The notes under the pieces are model-generated. The model was not told the DNA's origin. It did not search any database and saw nothing but the letters and a program-made list of their open reading frames with translations. The translations under genes were made by a program, and so were the position numbers. Of a DNA stretch of 64,000 nucleotides, positions 51,192-61,828 are shown piece after piece. Source of the stretch: Epiperipatus broadwayi (taxonomy: Eukaryota; Onychophora; Udeonychophora; Euonychophora; Peripatidae); NCBI GenBank assembly GCA_028023455.1, contig JAQFVV010012405.1, positions 684,001 through 748,000 on the forward strand. Reading direction: 5' to 3'. Positions within the stretch are counted from its first letter, which is position 1; each line of letters begins with the position of its first letter.

Positions 51192-53477
51192 TTATTAACC
51201 TCTACGGGGAGGAAATTTTTAAACAGCTTCATATATTTGAAAGAACGTGGATTAAGAAATGTAAGTTACTTTGTAATTTATCTTTTCTATTAGCGTGCAA
51301 AAATCACAATGTTATACCCTCCTGCTGTAAAATTGTGTTTCACAAGAACAATTATAATGTTAGTAAAATTCTAAGGAAAACAAGCAATATTATTTTAAAC
51401 TCTTTTATTACAGAAACTCGGAAAAATTTAGACAAAATTGATAAAGTATTGCTACATTTACGTTTATTCCTTAGTAATAAAATACATCCTTTACTGTGGA
51501 CTAGTTTTGATCATATTGCAAGTTTTAGATCGTTTAAAGATTCGGAATTTGTAACAGCAAAGCAAAAGAAAAAATTGCAAATGCTAATTAGAACACAATC
51601 CCCAAACATTATGTATCCAAATCAAAAAACCATTTATAATTTGTCTAGGAAAGCCCTCTCTACAGATGAAATTTCGGTTTTAGAAAAAGGTTTCAATTTT
51701 GCTTTAACATCTTCCTGGATACCTTTTGAGAAAATTGTTTGTAATGTTGAATCAGCTCTCGATAAAATTGATCCTCTGTCGGCTGATTTGGCTAGAGCTG
51801 AGATTTGTAATATTTTAAAAAAAGCTAAGCTTCCTAAAAATAATATTTCAAAGAAAGAAAGACAAGCATTAAATAATATAAAATCGGACAAATCAATTGT
51901 TGTACTTCCAGCTGATAAAGGTAATGCTACAGTTGTAATGGATCGTGACATTTACCATAATAAAATTTTAGATCTGCTTAATGATAAAACTTATAAACTA
52001 TCAAAAAGAGATCATACTATGTATTTGGAAAAAAAAACAAAAGCTATTATTAATAAATCACCTATTGAACAGAGATAAAAAATAAAATATTCCCTCGTGA
52101 AAAATCTTGTGTCTGTCCAAAATTTTATGGACTTCCAAAAATTCACAAACCAGATACCCCCCTTCGTCCAATGGTAAGTGCAATAGGTTCTCCAATTCAT
52201 ATTTTAGCTAGATAAACCTACAATCCCATCTATTAAATCATATATTAAAAACTCTCTTCATTTTATTTCTGTTTTAAAAAGTTTAAAAATTAATGCTAAT
52301 GACATTCTGGTCAGTTTTGATGTCATGTCTTTGTTTACAAACATTTCAATTGATGAAGCTTTAAATATAATCTCACAACGTTGCAATTTACCAGACCATA
52401 TTATTGCTTTGATTAAACATTGTCTCTTAAATACATATTTTGTATACAATGGACAGCATTACAGACAAGTTTTTGGTACTCCTATGGGCTCACCTATCTC
52501 AGGAGTAATAGCTGATTTATTTATGGAATATATAGAAACTCGTGCTTTAGGATCATCATCTTTAAAACCTCTCATTTGGCTCAGATACATAGATGACACT
52601 TTTGTCATATGGCAACATGGAAAAAATAAATTAGATGATTTTTTTCTTACATTTAAATAATATGCATCCTCATATTCAATTTACAATGGAGACAGAGTCT
52701 GATGGAAAACTCCCTTTTCTTGATGTTCTCGTTACCAGAACACCAAATAATTTATCTTTTTCTATTTACAGAAAGGATACACACACAGACAGATATTTAC
52801 ATTTCCATTCTCATCATCACCCAACTCAGATAGTTTCTGTAGCCAAAACTCTTTTAAATAGAGCAATTAACCTTTCAGATGAGACACATCTGAAAGAAGA
52901 AATAAGTTATATTAATAGTGTTTTATTAGCAAATGGTTATAATTACAAATTTATAAAAAAAGCCTTATTTCAAGCCCAAAATAGACAAAATAGGAAACAA
53001 AAAGATGATAAATCAGCTATTAGGATTTGTGCTCCATATGTAAAAGGAACTACAGACAGTATCGGACATATATTAAAATGCTATAATATAGATACAGCAT
53101 TTTCTGCTCATCAAAAGATCAGCAATATAATAAACAAGCCTAAGGATTCAATCCCTCTTGAATCTCATGGTGTCTATCAAATCTCATGTAAAAATTGTAA
53201 AGCTTCTTACATAGGTATGAGTAATCATCACATCAGTGTTAGGAGAGATGAGCATGCTAATGCAGTTAAACAACACTCATCATCATCAGCACTCTCACTC
53301 CATACTATAGATTCAGGTCATAAAATTGATTTTTCTAGTACCAGAATCATATCCAGATGTGATAATTTCTACCAGTGCAACATTAGAGAAGTCATTGAGA
53401 TACTTAAAAGGCCAGATTGTATCAATAAGCAAGATGATACATACAAACTTCCTCCTATTTGGAAAGATTTTTTTTAA
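51134..53477 (+). pseudogene. Penelope reverse transcriptase/GIY-YIG endonuclease, three frame breaks
   Basis: The first frame (51134-52078) starts at an ATG inside the repeated end and carries the N-terminal domain and VVLPADKGNATVVM (about residues 254-267). After a shift near 52070-52090 comes FYGLPKIHKPDTPLRPMVS. After another near 52205 come VSFDVMSLFTNI (catalytic Asp), GTPMGSPISGVIADLFME and YIDD at 52586-52597. A one-base gain in a T-run near 52645 (seven T against six in the upstream copy) shifts to the last frame. That frame has LPFLDVLVTR, the linker, and GIY-YIG motifs GVYQIS and SYIG (53169-53218) with a CKNC pair between them, ending at 53475-53477. The enzyme would cut DNA and prime reverse transcription. 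This copy is inactive unless the breaks are sequencing errors in homopolymers. Confidence 0.85.
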
Positions 53478-53582
53478 AAAACATTCCTAAATTTAACATT
53501 TTTGCTATTGGTGGAATTTTAACGTTTTATTCAAATCTGTGATTGTAGCGCCTCTACAACCATCTTTCTACCTTTTATAACT

Positions 53583-53616
53583 CTGTGGATGGCTTGTGTG
53601 ACCAAGTCGAAATGTC
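53583..53616 (+). ncRNA. Hammerhead-ribozyme-like motif, downstream Penelope repeat
   Basis: Same motif as at 51069, but the GAAA box is intact (AAGTCGAAATGTC). The CUGANGA box still reads CTGTGGA. Together with the upstream copy it implies an ancestral CGAAACGTC, the usual Penelope form. Confidence 0.4.
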
Positions 53617-53706
53617 AGTATATTAATATTAAAAGTTTTTAACATAAATGAACCCGCAAAATATGTATTTTATATATTTAACCTGTGCAAATCTTCATTT
53701 TAACAT

Positions 53707-53971
53707 ATATATATATATCAAAATACAGTACAATTTACATAAATTATATTATTTTTAGAAGTACTTTCGACTATACATTTTGTAGTCTTTATCAACTATA
53801 TAACATTGAATGATCAAAACTAGACAACCTTTAACAATATCCATAGTTCAATTCAGATTTCCCACAATTCTGTTATTTTAACATTTGATATATATATATA
53901 TTGATTTGTATATTACATATATCGTGAAATGAATACAGATATCAAACTTTATTTATCATATATATATATAT
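53707..53971. other. TA repeats and AT-rich spacer
   Basis: It holds three (TA)n runs (near 53706-53718, 53890-53902 and 53958-53970) and no coding signal. It joins the Penelope 3' end to the solo LTR-type copy. Confidence 0.6.
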
Positions 53972-56084
53972 TGTAACGATATATAAATATGTCGTTACAT
54001 TTATTTAAAATAAAAACTTAAAAGTTCGCAAATAAAAGGAAAAAACTAAACGCTAAAATTAAAATGTTTGTTAAACATATATATATTCGCACGGATGCTA
54101 AACTTTAAAAATATTTTTTTCATAAACAAGAAAAAAAAGTATTTGAACGCATTTTTTTAAATAAAAAAATACAAGATTGAAATATAAAAATATTTTAATA
54201 AAAAAATAACGTAAGTTAAAATAAAAACAGGTATTAATTAATTCCTGTAATCTGTAAATGGAAATGATTGTTTATTAATTATCTAAAAGCTGTTTAATTA
54301 AAAAGTCAGATGAAAAGTTAGATAAGAGAAGAAAGAGAAATTAGCTTGACCAATGGAAGCACTAGGCCTTGGCTCGGACCCTAACGAAAGTGATGGATTA
54401 GTGACATTTTGTTGATTGAATCCATGTGGATAATATAAAAAGGGAAATACAGTTTTTTCGGACAGTTCCAGCATTGTGTGTTTGAGAGATGTGGTATGAC
54501 GCACATACCACACTCTCTATAAAAAAAAAATGAAAGGACTGTGATACCTTGAACCAGCTATTGCCATCTCCAGAACATTACCTTCCAACGGAGGCGTCGT
54601 GGGAATTGAAAGCAGAGGCCTGGACTCTTCTACCATAAGCTATATGAAATGAACAATTGTTAAAATCAATTAAGAACTTTCGTCAAGTTTTACAAATTGA
54701 TAAACAAGCCAACTGAAATGTTAAAACGGACTCTTATCTGACTTTTGTAAGTTTAAATCAAATTAATAATGTTTAATTTTATATGTTTTCCGATTGATAA
54801 ACATCATTTCCATTTTTTTTCCTTATTGTAAAGATTATTTAAATGTATGAAATTTAAGTTGTTTATAGACGCTTGCATGGATTCGTTTGCGGTTAATTAT
54901 ATTTTGGTTTTCATATTTGATCAAAATATATAGACATTCGATAAATAATGATACCTTACGGTGAGTATCTAAAATGTATTTATTCGGATGTCTTTTAAGT
55001 TATTGGTGACAACGCAAGTATCTTATGGTGAATACTATTGGGTTACTTATAAGTTTCCCTCTGCGATTGTCGGTATCAATAATTTTGTATTTTGATCGTT
55101 TATGTTTATTTTGAAATGTTTTTGACCGTGGAATCTATGTAATTGATCTATACCCAACATTTTTAAACAAATCTGTGCGAACGTATTGAAATGTTAAAAT
55201 TAAGTCAGGCGTGAATGGCTATATAGTTTTGTAAAGTTGTATTAAGGGAGGGTAATCTTAGGTTATTCATTTCGTAGTTGAATTGGTTCAATGGATTGGA
55301 TATATTTGTGTAATTAGTAGATGTAGTATGAGGTCCGCTACGGGCAGGATTATAGATATACGCCACACACCCTCTGTTTGCCTATGGATGGGTTTGTAAG
55401 TCGGCAGAAGACCGCAGTCCATTCCTATGGAGTTTTTTGTTTATTGTTCTACTTGCCAACAGATGTCACATCCCTGTTGGTGGAGAGTCAATGTCTTCTC
55501 TATTTCTACTTATTGTTCAGATGTACATTCCTGACAATATAGTATTTTGTGTTGTCGTATCATGCTACATTGAATACATGAATGTATCAGATGGATTGGC
55601 GCCAATTTGGTTGCGAAATTTGTTGCCTAAGGTTAAATCAGGGAAGAATATTTTCTTTTCAAATGCAGATCTATGTAGTCTATTCATACTTGACTATCTA
55701 AATAATAATTAAACTCATTGAAACTTAGTTAAATGTAAAATTAAAAGTTAATATAAAAATCTAAAATGTTAAACTTATTCCTCAAAATTTAAATATTATT
55801 TTATATGTGCGTAAATAAATATTTTTATATGTTAATTTCTGGCAGTGGCTTTTACTCTTTGATATTTAAGATATAAATTAAGATATAGATTTTTATCTCT
55901 GCGTCTCCACTGAGCTAGTGACTTGGGCTAACGATTGGAATATTTAAATAAAGTGGAATCTTAACAGTGCGTATCTGCCTACTTTATAAATTTTTCTAGG
56001 CTCAAATGCCTAGATGGCATCCTTGTAGTGCAGATATTGTTTTTGCGGTTAGATTCGATCTTCACTTTCATTCCGATTGGTACA
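53972..56084 (+). mobile_element. Solo, diverged copy of the 2.18 kb LTR
   Basis: It is an inverted and clearly diverged copy of the repeats at 2252 and 5210. It starts TGTAACGA with the same terminal hairpin (TCGTTACA at 53992-53999) and ends in GATTGGTACA, with (TA)n on both sides. Shared internal landmarks include TTATAGACGCTTGCATGGAT, GATCAAAATATATAGACATT, ATAAATAATGATACCTTACG, GGAGGGTAATCTTAGGTTAT, CACTGAGCTAGTGAC and CAAATGCCTAGATGGC. A TATAAAA at 54434-54440 is 462 bp in, as in the other copies. There is no core or second repeat, so it fits a solo LTR left by recombination. The 71-codon and 91-codon frames inside are not conserved as proteins. Confidence 0.65.
54434..54440 (+). promoter_or_regulatory. 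TATA-like box in the solo LTR
   Basis: TATAAAA 462 bp from the sense start, at the position of the boxes in the two young copies. Sequence around it has diverged, so conservation of the box is notable. Confidence 0.4.
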
Positions 56085-58130
56085 TATATATATATCCCTG
56101 GATGGTTTGATTAAGCAGTTAAATGGCAAACTTTGGAGTTTACAATTCATGAATTACACCCAGATCTATCACCTTAAGCACTTAAACTTTTTGAAATAAT
56201 GTGGAAGTACTGAAAACTCTCATGAGCTATATGTAAACTAACTATCAGTAAATGTAAAATATAGAAATGAGCCCACCTACACTTTAGCTTTAATCCTACA
56301 TAAGCATATCACTTATTGTCATATTTACATGCAGAACATGATTTATATACTAATGTAATTTCAAGACAACCATAAGCTATTATGAATCATTATAACTAAT
56401 CTTTCAAACTTTTTATAAACTTACCAAGTGTAAAACTATTCAATTATTTATTTATTTATTTGGAAAACATATACAGGATTTTGAAATATGTGATTTTCAT
56501 GTGCATCTATATTTCAAAGAAAATAATGCTACAGAAAATTTTAACTATAATGATATATTATGTCTAAAAAGTGTATTATTGGAGGTTTCAATTGCTTGTA
56601 ATTAATTTTTCATAAAAACCATATGATTTTTGTTAAATATCTGGGATAAAATTCTTGTAATAATAATAATAACGTTTAATTGAGTCCATGACACAGTAAA
56701 ACTGTAGTATGTTTGACATTTACATAATGATATTGCATACATATCTATTTTTTTAAAACTTTTTTCTTTATGTAAACTTATAATAATTAATATATTGATT
56801 TCTGGGCAGCAATTTATTAATTATATTTTACTTAATTATCATTTAAAATTTCAATTACTAATAGATATTTGAGTAAAACATTTATTTTCAAATTTATAAT
56901 GAAAGGTTGCTTATTATTTTAAAATGGGTAAAACTATTTACAGAAGTGTAACTTCAAGATATCTCATAAAACTTCATCCAAGCCAAATTTTAAATTGATT
57001 AATCAATTTTCATTGAGATTTAATTATAAGTGAGTAAATAAATAAATAAATTATTTATTTGTTCAAACATGTACAAACTAAAAAAATAAATAAAAGAATT
57101 CTTTTGAATATAAGGAAAAACAAAATAATTGATGTAAGTTGATTCATGAAATGATTTGACTATAAATGAATTTAAAAGGTGTATTGATAAATGAGCACAT
57201 TATAATATATCTAAGTAAATAAATGATTTAAAATGAAAGGATAAGTGATTTATTTATTAAAATGTACAAAAACCAATTAAAGATAAAATATGGAAGCTAC
57301 TATGAAATTAGAATATTTTATAAATAATTTTAAACAGGAAAGATAGACAAAAAAAGGCTGTATTTTTTTTTATAAATGAGTAAATAAATATTTTTAATAA
57401 TAAATAAATAATGTATTTTTAATACAGAAATGAATAAAATTTAAAATTTTAAAAGGTGGATTGTAAAATGTTTAAATGCAATTTTTATTAATGATTTTTG
57501 TCAATAAATATTAAGTGATAGAAAGTAATCATATAAAAATAAAATGCATCAGTTATTTGACAATGAATTTTAAAAATGCAAATAGTGACTATGTGAACAA
57601 TAGCCTTATTTTCACAGATCAATAAATACATAAAGGTTAAAACAAACTTTAAATTGCCTATTGCAACGTAAGGACTTTTCAAAATAGTTCTCATAGATAA
57701 AACATAAAAGGGGAGGAAAACAAATCTTATAGATAAACAATAAAGGAGAAGGCAATACTCACCAGGTCTTCCAGATGGTAGGATTTTGAATTTTTTCATT
57801 TTGGTTTTATTCTTTAATATCCATGTGTTGATGAATATTTTCAGTTAGTTCCATTTGCTATAGATTCAGTTTTTTTAAACAAATTCCAAGGCTATTGAAA
57901 AAAAATTTCAAGTTTATTTAGCTAAGATTTGAAGCCAAGTTGTAAATTTGGCAGGCATATTTTTTTACCACAGGTTCACAAGATTATTATCAATAAATAA
58001 TTATCACATAATCATTTATGAAATTATTTAATGGTAACAATATTCTTATTTGGCCAAACAAATGGTTTTTTACAATTAGTATTACTGGCAAGTATATAAA
58101 TGTAAGATAAATGTTCAAAAAAATATGAAC
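56085..58130. other. AT-rich DNA without a recognisable gene
   Basis: A 103-codon minus frame at 57488-57799 is rich in hydrophobic residues, as expected from AT-rich DNA, and matches nothing known to me. No other feature seen. Confidence 0.45.
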
Positions 58131-58138
58131 ATATAAAC
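58131..58138. repeat. Left 8-bp target site duplication of the hAT element
   Basis: ATATAAAC directly before CAGAAGTAAG. The identical octamer follows the element at 59227-59234. Eight base pairs is the hAT target duplication length. Confidence 0.75.
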
Positions 58139-59226
58139 CAGAAGTAAGAAATCTTTTTATTGTCAAAGGTCATTTGGATATTTATAATATTATTTGTGGG
58201 CTATACAAAAATTAGCTTGCTATATTTGATCTAATGTTTAATTAATTTATCCCTAATTATTAGGATAGGTATTTTTTTTAGCCAGCAGGCCAATTTCAAC
58301 TTGTTCTTTTTAAATAAGGGCCATTATTTTTTTTCTGAATTTAAAATAAAGTAATATCAACTTTATTAATGTCTGTTGCACATTTAGTGATAATTTTTCC
58401 AATTTACCTTGTAACTGTTCTTTTGATGATATTTATAATATCTAATTTCTTTTTCTGTTTTGGGCAGATTAATTCTACAGCAGCTAGGATGCAATCATTT
58501 ATAAATTCCTCTTCAGACAATGGTTTTGAATTTTCTGCTTTTTTTAAAAAAATAAGTAATGATCTGCTTTATAGAATTTTCTGACTTGTTTGGACTTTTT
58601 TTTAGACAAATCAGGCAGATGAAGCTCTTTTTCAAATATTCTGTTTTGTTGTGTATAAATAGTGTTCTTTATTAACAGAAATATTTTTCTGACATATCAA
58701 GCACATTGATTTTATATTTCTTTCTATAAAAAAAAATATGCATTGATACATTTCTATTGAAATACAATTTTCAGTGTCAATTTTTTTTTATCTTACTAGA
58801 AGTAGCCATCATAATAATAATAAAAAAAGGGGGGGGGGCAAAATAATAATAATAAAACAAAGTAAAATTTTATTTTTGCATATATATATATAGTTAGTCT
58901 CTGAAAATCACTATAAAAACAAACAAAATCTTCTCAATATCATAGATTAAATCTGTAATCAGATAGACCACACAATATAGATAATTTGTTGGAATATTCC
59001 ATCTCTGATAGAATGAACTAGAACTATTATAAATGTTGGTTGTAATTGAGAAATTAAAAATATTTTATTTTACATAACTCTTAATTCAATATTTGAACTA
59101 TGCACCTGTTTAAATAGAAGTTTTATACAGGGCCATATTATATGCATTTTTTGAAAATGTCTGGAGGCCATATTGAGAGTTTTTGAGGGCCAGAATCGAC
59201 CCAGGGCTGGAAATTCTCCACCTCTG
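58139..59226 (-). mobile_element. hAT-type DNA transposon, internally deleted, 1.09 kb
   Basis: The element is bounded by CAGAAGTAAGAAAT on the left and, as reverse complement of the right end, CAGAGGTGGAGAAT. These start with the CAG typical of hAT and agree at 9 of 14 positions. The right end contains GGCCATATTG and GAGGGCCAGA blocks, like the GGCC-rich subterminal part of hAT elements related to Charlie. An exact 8-bp duplication ATATAAAC flanks it. At 1.09 kb it is far shorter than an autonomous hAT and retains only a scrap of transposase on minus. Confidence 0.75.
58395..58600 (-). pseudogene. hAT transposase scrap (GTF2IRD2/ZBED-like N-terminal region)
   Basis: The minus strand reads KKAENSKPLSEEEFINDC, then AAVELICPKQKKKLDIINII and KRTVTR. 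This resembles the segment HSKPFSDGEFVKxCxxxAAExxCPEKxxxFxxISLSRxTVxRR of hAT-derived GTF2IRD2-like transposases. That segment lies between the BED zinc finger and the catalytic domain. A stop (R-stop-IG) follows at about 58400. The catalytic domain and the hAT dimerisation domain are absent. Confidence 0.6.
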
Positions 59227-59234
59227 ATATAAAC
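59227..59234. repeat. Right 8-bp target site duplication of the hAT element
   Basis: ATATAAAC immediately after the CACCTCTG end of the element, identical to the left copy. Confidence 0.75.
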
Positions 59235-59802
59235 AATGCATGTCAAAATATTAGTTGAAAGGTATAATATATTGTGTACTGTTTTATAACAACTCGGTAT
59301 ATATTTTATGACAATGTTAGATTTTTAAAGGGTTGAACTGATAATTGTTCTGTGAATCAGACAAATCTGTGAGAATTGTTTTCATGTTTAGAGTCTTTAT
59401 GTATTAAAACACTTAAAAATTATTTAATATTTTAGTCCATTTCACGTGTATTTGAAAGCAATTATTTTCAGCTCTCATATTTGCTTTCATGTAGTCACAA
59501 AATCATACTGTTGATTTTACATAATTAATTTAAGGTATTTTAATTTTAAAATTTCAATAATCATTGTATAACTCATTTTTAAATAATGCCAAAAACATTT
59601 TTTAATTAAAATAATAAATATGCCTCTGTGCTCAACTACGTTTTTTTCTGAAATGAAAAGTGCAATTATGTTAATTACCAAATTCAACGAAGTATGTATT
59701 CCAGTATGAATTTTAAAGATTGGGTTGCTTTAAATACAGAATTATGGTTAATTCAGTCTTCCAGTCACTGTGTTATTGTACATCTGTATGTCTTCATCAA
59801 CA
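59235..59802. other. AT-rich DNA, nothing recognised
   Basis: It lies between the hAT element and RTE copy 4. No feature seen. Confidence 0.45.
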
Positions 59803-60988
59803 TGCATTTTGATAAATATTATTAAGAATAGGACAATATCCTGGGTCTCTATCTTAATGATCAATTGCTTTAATAATAATAAAGTCAAATGCCTTTTTAT
59901 AATCTACAAATCCAAATCATAATGGTAATGCATATTCATTGAATCTCTCTATAATTTCTTTCAGTGTTTTGATGTGATCCATTGTGCTAAAATCACTTTT
60001 AAATCCAGCTTGTTGTTTTGATTTATTTGAATTCAAAGTTCACTATAGACAAGTTTTAATTATCTTAGTAAAGCTTTGGTATAGAACTGATAGAAGTCTG
60101 ATTAGATTACCTAATGATACTAAGAAGAATAACATTGAGAAATGTGTATAACAAGTTGATTTTATATCTCCTAAACTTTTTACAGCAGTTTTACTAAAAG
60201 TAGTTTGTGGATTAAAATGGAAAGCAATTTTTATCATCTGTATTTTGCATGTGATGTGTTTGTTTATGAAAATAATGCTTCAGAGCTTCAGGAAATATTG
60301 CAAGAGTTATCAGATAAAAGTAAGAAAGTAGGTCTAAAGATAAAGGCCAAAAAAAAAATGTTCAATGGATTTTCAGGAAAGAAAAAAATAAAGATTAATA
60401 GCTATGAATTACAAAAAGTTAAACTACTAATACCTTGGTCATATTATTAATACAGATGGAAACATAGTAGATGGAATTAATCTCAGAATTAAATTTGAAT
60501 GAGTTCTTTTAATAGAAATAACTTAAATGTTAAAATGAAATATACCTATGTGTTGAAAATAAAGATTTTTAATAAATGGATTTGAAACTTGACACTTAAC
60601 AGAAGAGCAATAGAAACTTCACACTATTCAATAAAATTTTGGAGAAATGAATGTTAGAAGTAATAAAAAAAGATCACAAATGAAATGCATTGATGAGAGA
60701 ACAAAAAAAGTATCACTAACATCATTGAAAGAATTAAGAAACTGAAATGGAACTGGATGAACATATTATCTAAAGAGATGATAATAGATGTACCATTGAA
60801 GTCTTAAACTGAATCACAAGAGTTATTAAAAAATCTAGAAAAAGTACCACATGTGAGCTGGATAAAATAAGTAAATTTTCTGGTATGTTGTAGGCATGGA
60901 AAACTAGGGTTCAGTGTAACTGCATTCAACTTGGAGAAACCTTTATCCAGAAGTATATTAGTAATGGTTGAAATGAAGATGATGATGA
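59803..60988 (+). mobile_element. RTE-type LINE, copy 4, with inverted 5' segment
   Basis: The segment 59803-60101 matches the RTE reverse transcriptase in minus orientation (from RPISLLSVLY through the GFKSGFSTVDHI region to DPGYCHILKNIY). The segment 60101-60988 then continues in plus orientation from IRLHNDT to a GATGATGATGAG tail. The two parts are adjacent in the intact protein, so the 5' part was inverted at the time of insertion, as in the twin-priming model for LINEs. Divergence from copies 1 and 2 is high. Confidence 0.75.
60101..60975 (+). pseudogene. RTE reverse transcriptase 3' half, heavily decayed
   Basis: Plus-strand scraps include NIEKCV, ISPKLFTAVLLKVVCGLKW, the catalytic region changed to FACDVFVYENNASELQ (ADD lost), then QELSDKSKKVGLKIKAK and later a corrupted RW-DEI block. 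Several stops and frameshifts make it non-coding. Confidence 0.7.
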
Positions 60989-61828
60989 GTTGCAAAATAT
61001 CATGTGATAATGTACATTTTATTTATTTTAAGTTAGAAGACAGCATTTATAATCAATGATGAGAAATTGCTTTTTTGTAATATGATAACAAATTTCTGAT
61101 AATGAATGCTTGTTTTTCTGTAATCACTATTGTCAATGATGTCTAATTATTGTTGTGTTTGAATTCATATTGCATAGCATGATTTACTTTGTGTATTATC
61201 TTTAATCATATTTAGATCTTGGATTAGTATTTAAAAAATAGCTCAGGAGTCTTGAGAAGTTCAAGTACCAATACCAGAAATTGCAAAATTGGAAATTCTA
61301 GACCTTGACCTGCAGTCTTCTATTCTATTACTGCTCTATATCAATCAAGGTACTCGTTATTGTCAGTGACTTCCAACTGTTATATTTGGCAATCTTCTCT
61401 TATTTTTTTAATCATTTTCTTAAAAAGAGTTAACAAATACAGATATATATGTATATGTAGGTACATATGTAAATTGTTACTTCAACAATAGAAATATTTT
61501 ATTTTTATTCTTAAAAATTTATTCCATTTAATGTATAACAATATATAATTCAATACTTACTAGATTTTTTTTAAGAAGGCATTAAAAAAATAGTGTCATT
61601 AAATTGAACTGATGTGATTAATTTTTTAATTAAAACACGTCTAGAAACATTTACTGTAGTATATATAAATAATGTATATTCCAGATTCATATTCTACCAA
61701 TAATAAAATGAGAGAGATTCAAAACTAATATTATTGCAAAGAAAATATGATAATAATGAATATTTAAAAATCGTTAGAAGGGAATATTCATATAAAGAAC
61801 TCTAGATAAATAATTTCACTAATGCTAT
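60989..61828. other. AT-rich DNA, nothing recognised
   Basis: Spacer between two RTE copies whose 3' tails face each other. No feature seen. Confidence 0.5.

Larger units (their letters stand above)
50003..53706 (+). mobile_element. Penelope-like element with partial-plus-full tandem structure
   Basis: A full-length copy is preceded directly by a 5'-truncated copy of its own 3' third, the layout known as a pseudo-LTR in Penelope-like elements. The truncated copy starts at about 50003, in the middle of the reverse transcriptase, and runs to about 51191. The matching 3' part of the full copy is 52514-53706. Both end in TTTTAAC; the second is followed by a (TA)n run. Protein motifs are those of the endonuclease-positive group (reverse transcriptase plus GIY-YIG). 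Confidence 0.85.
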
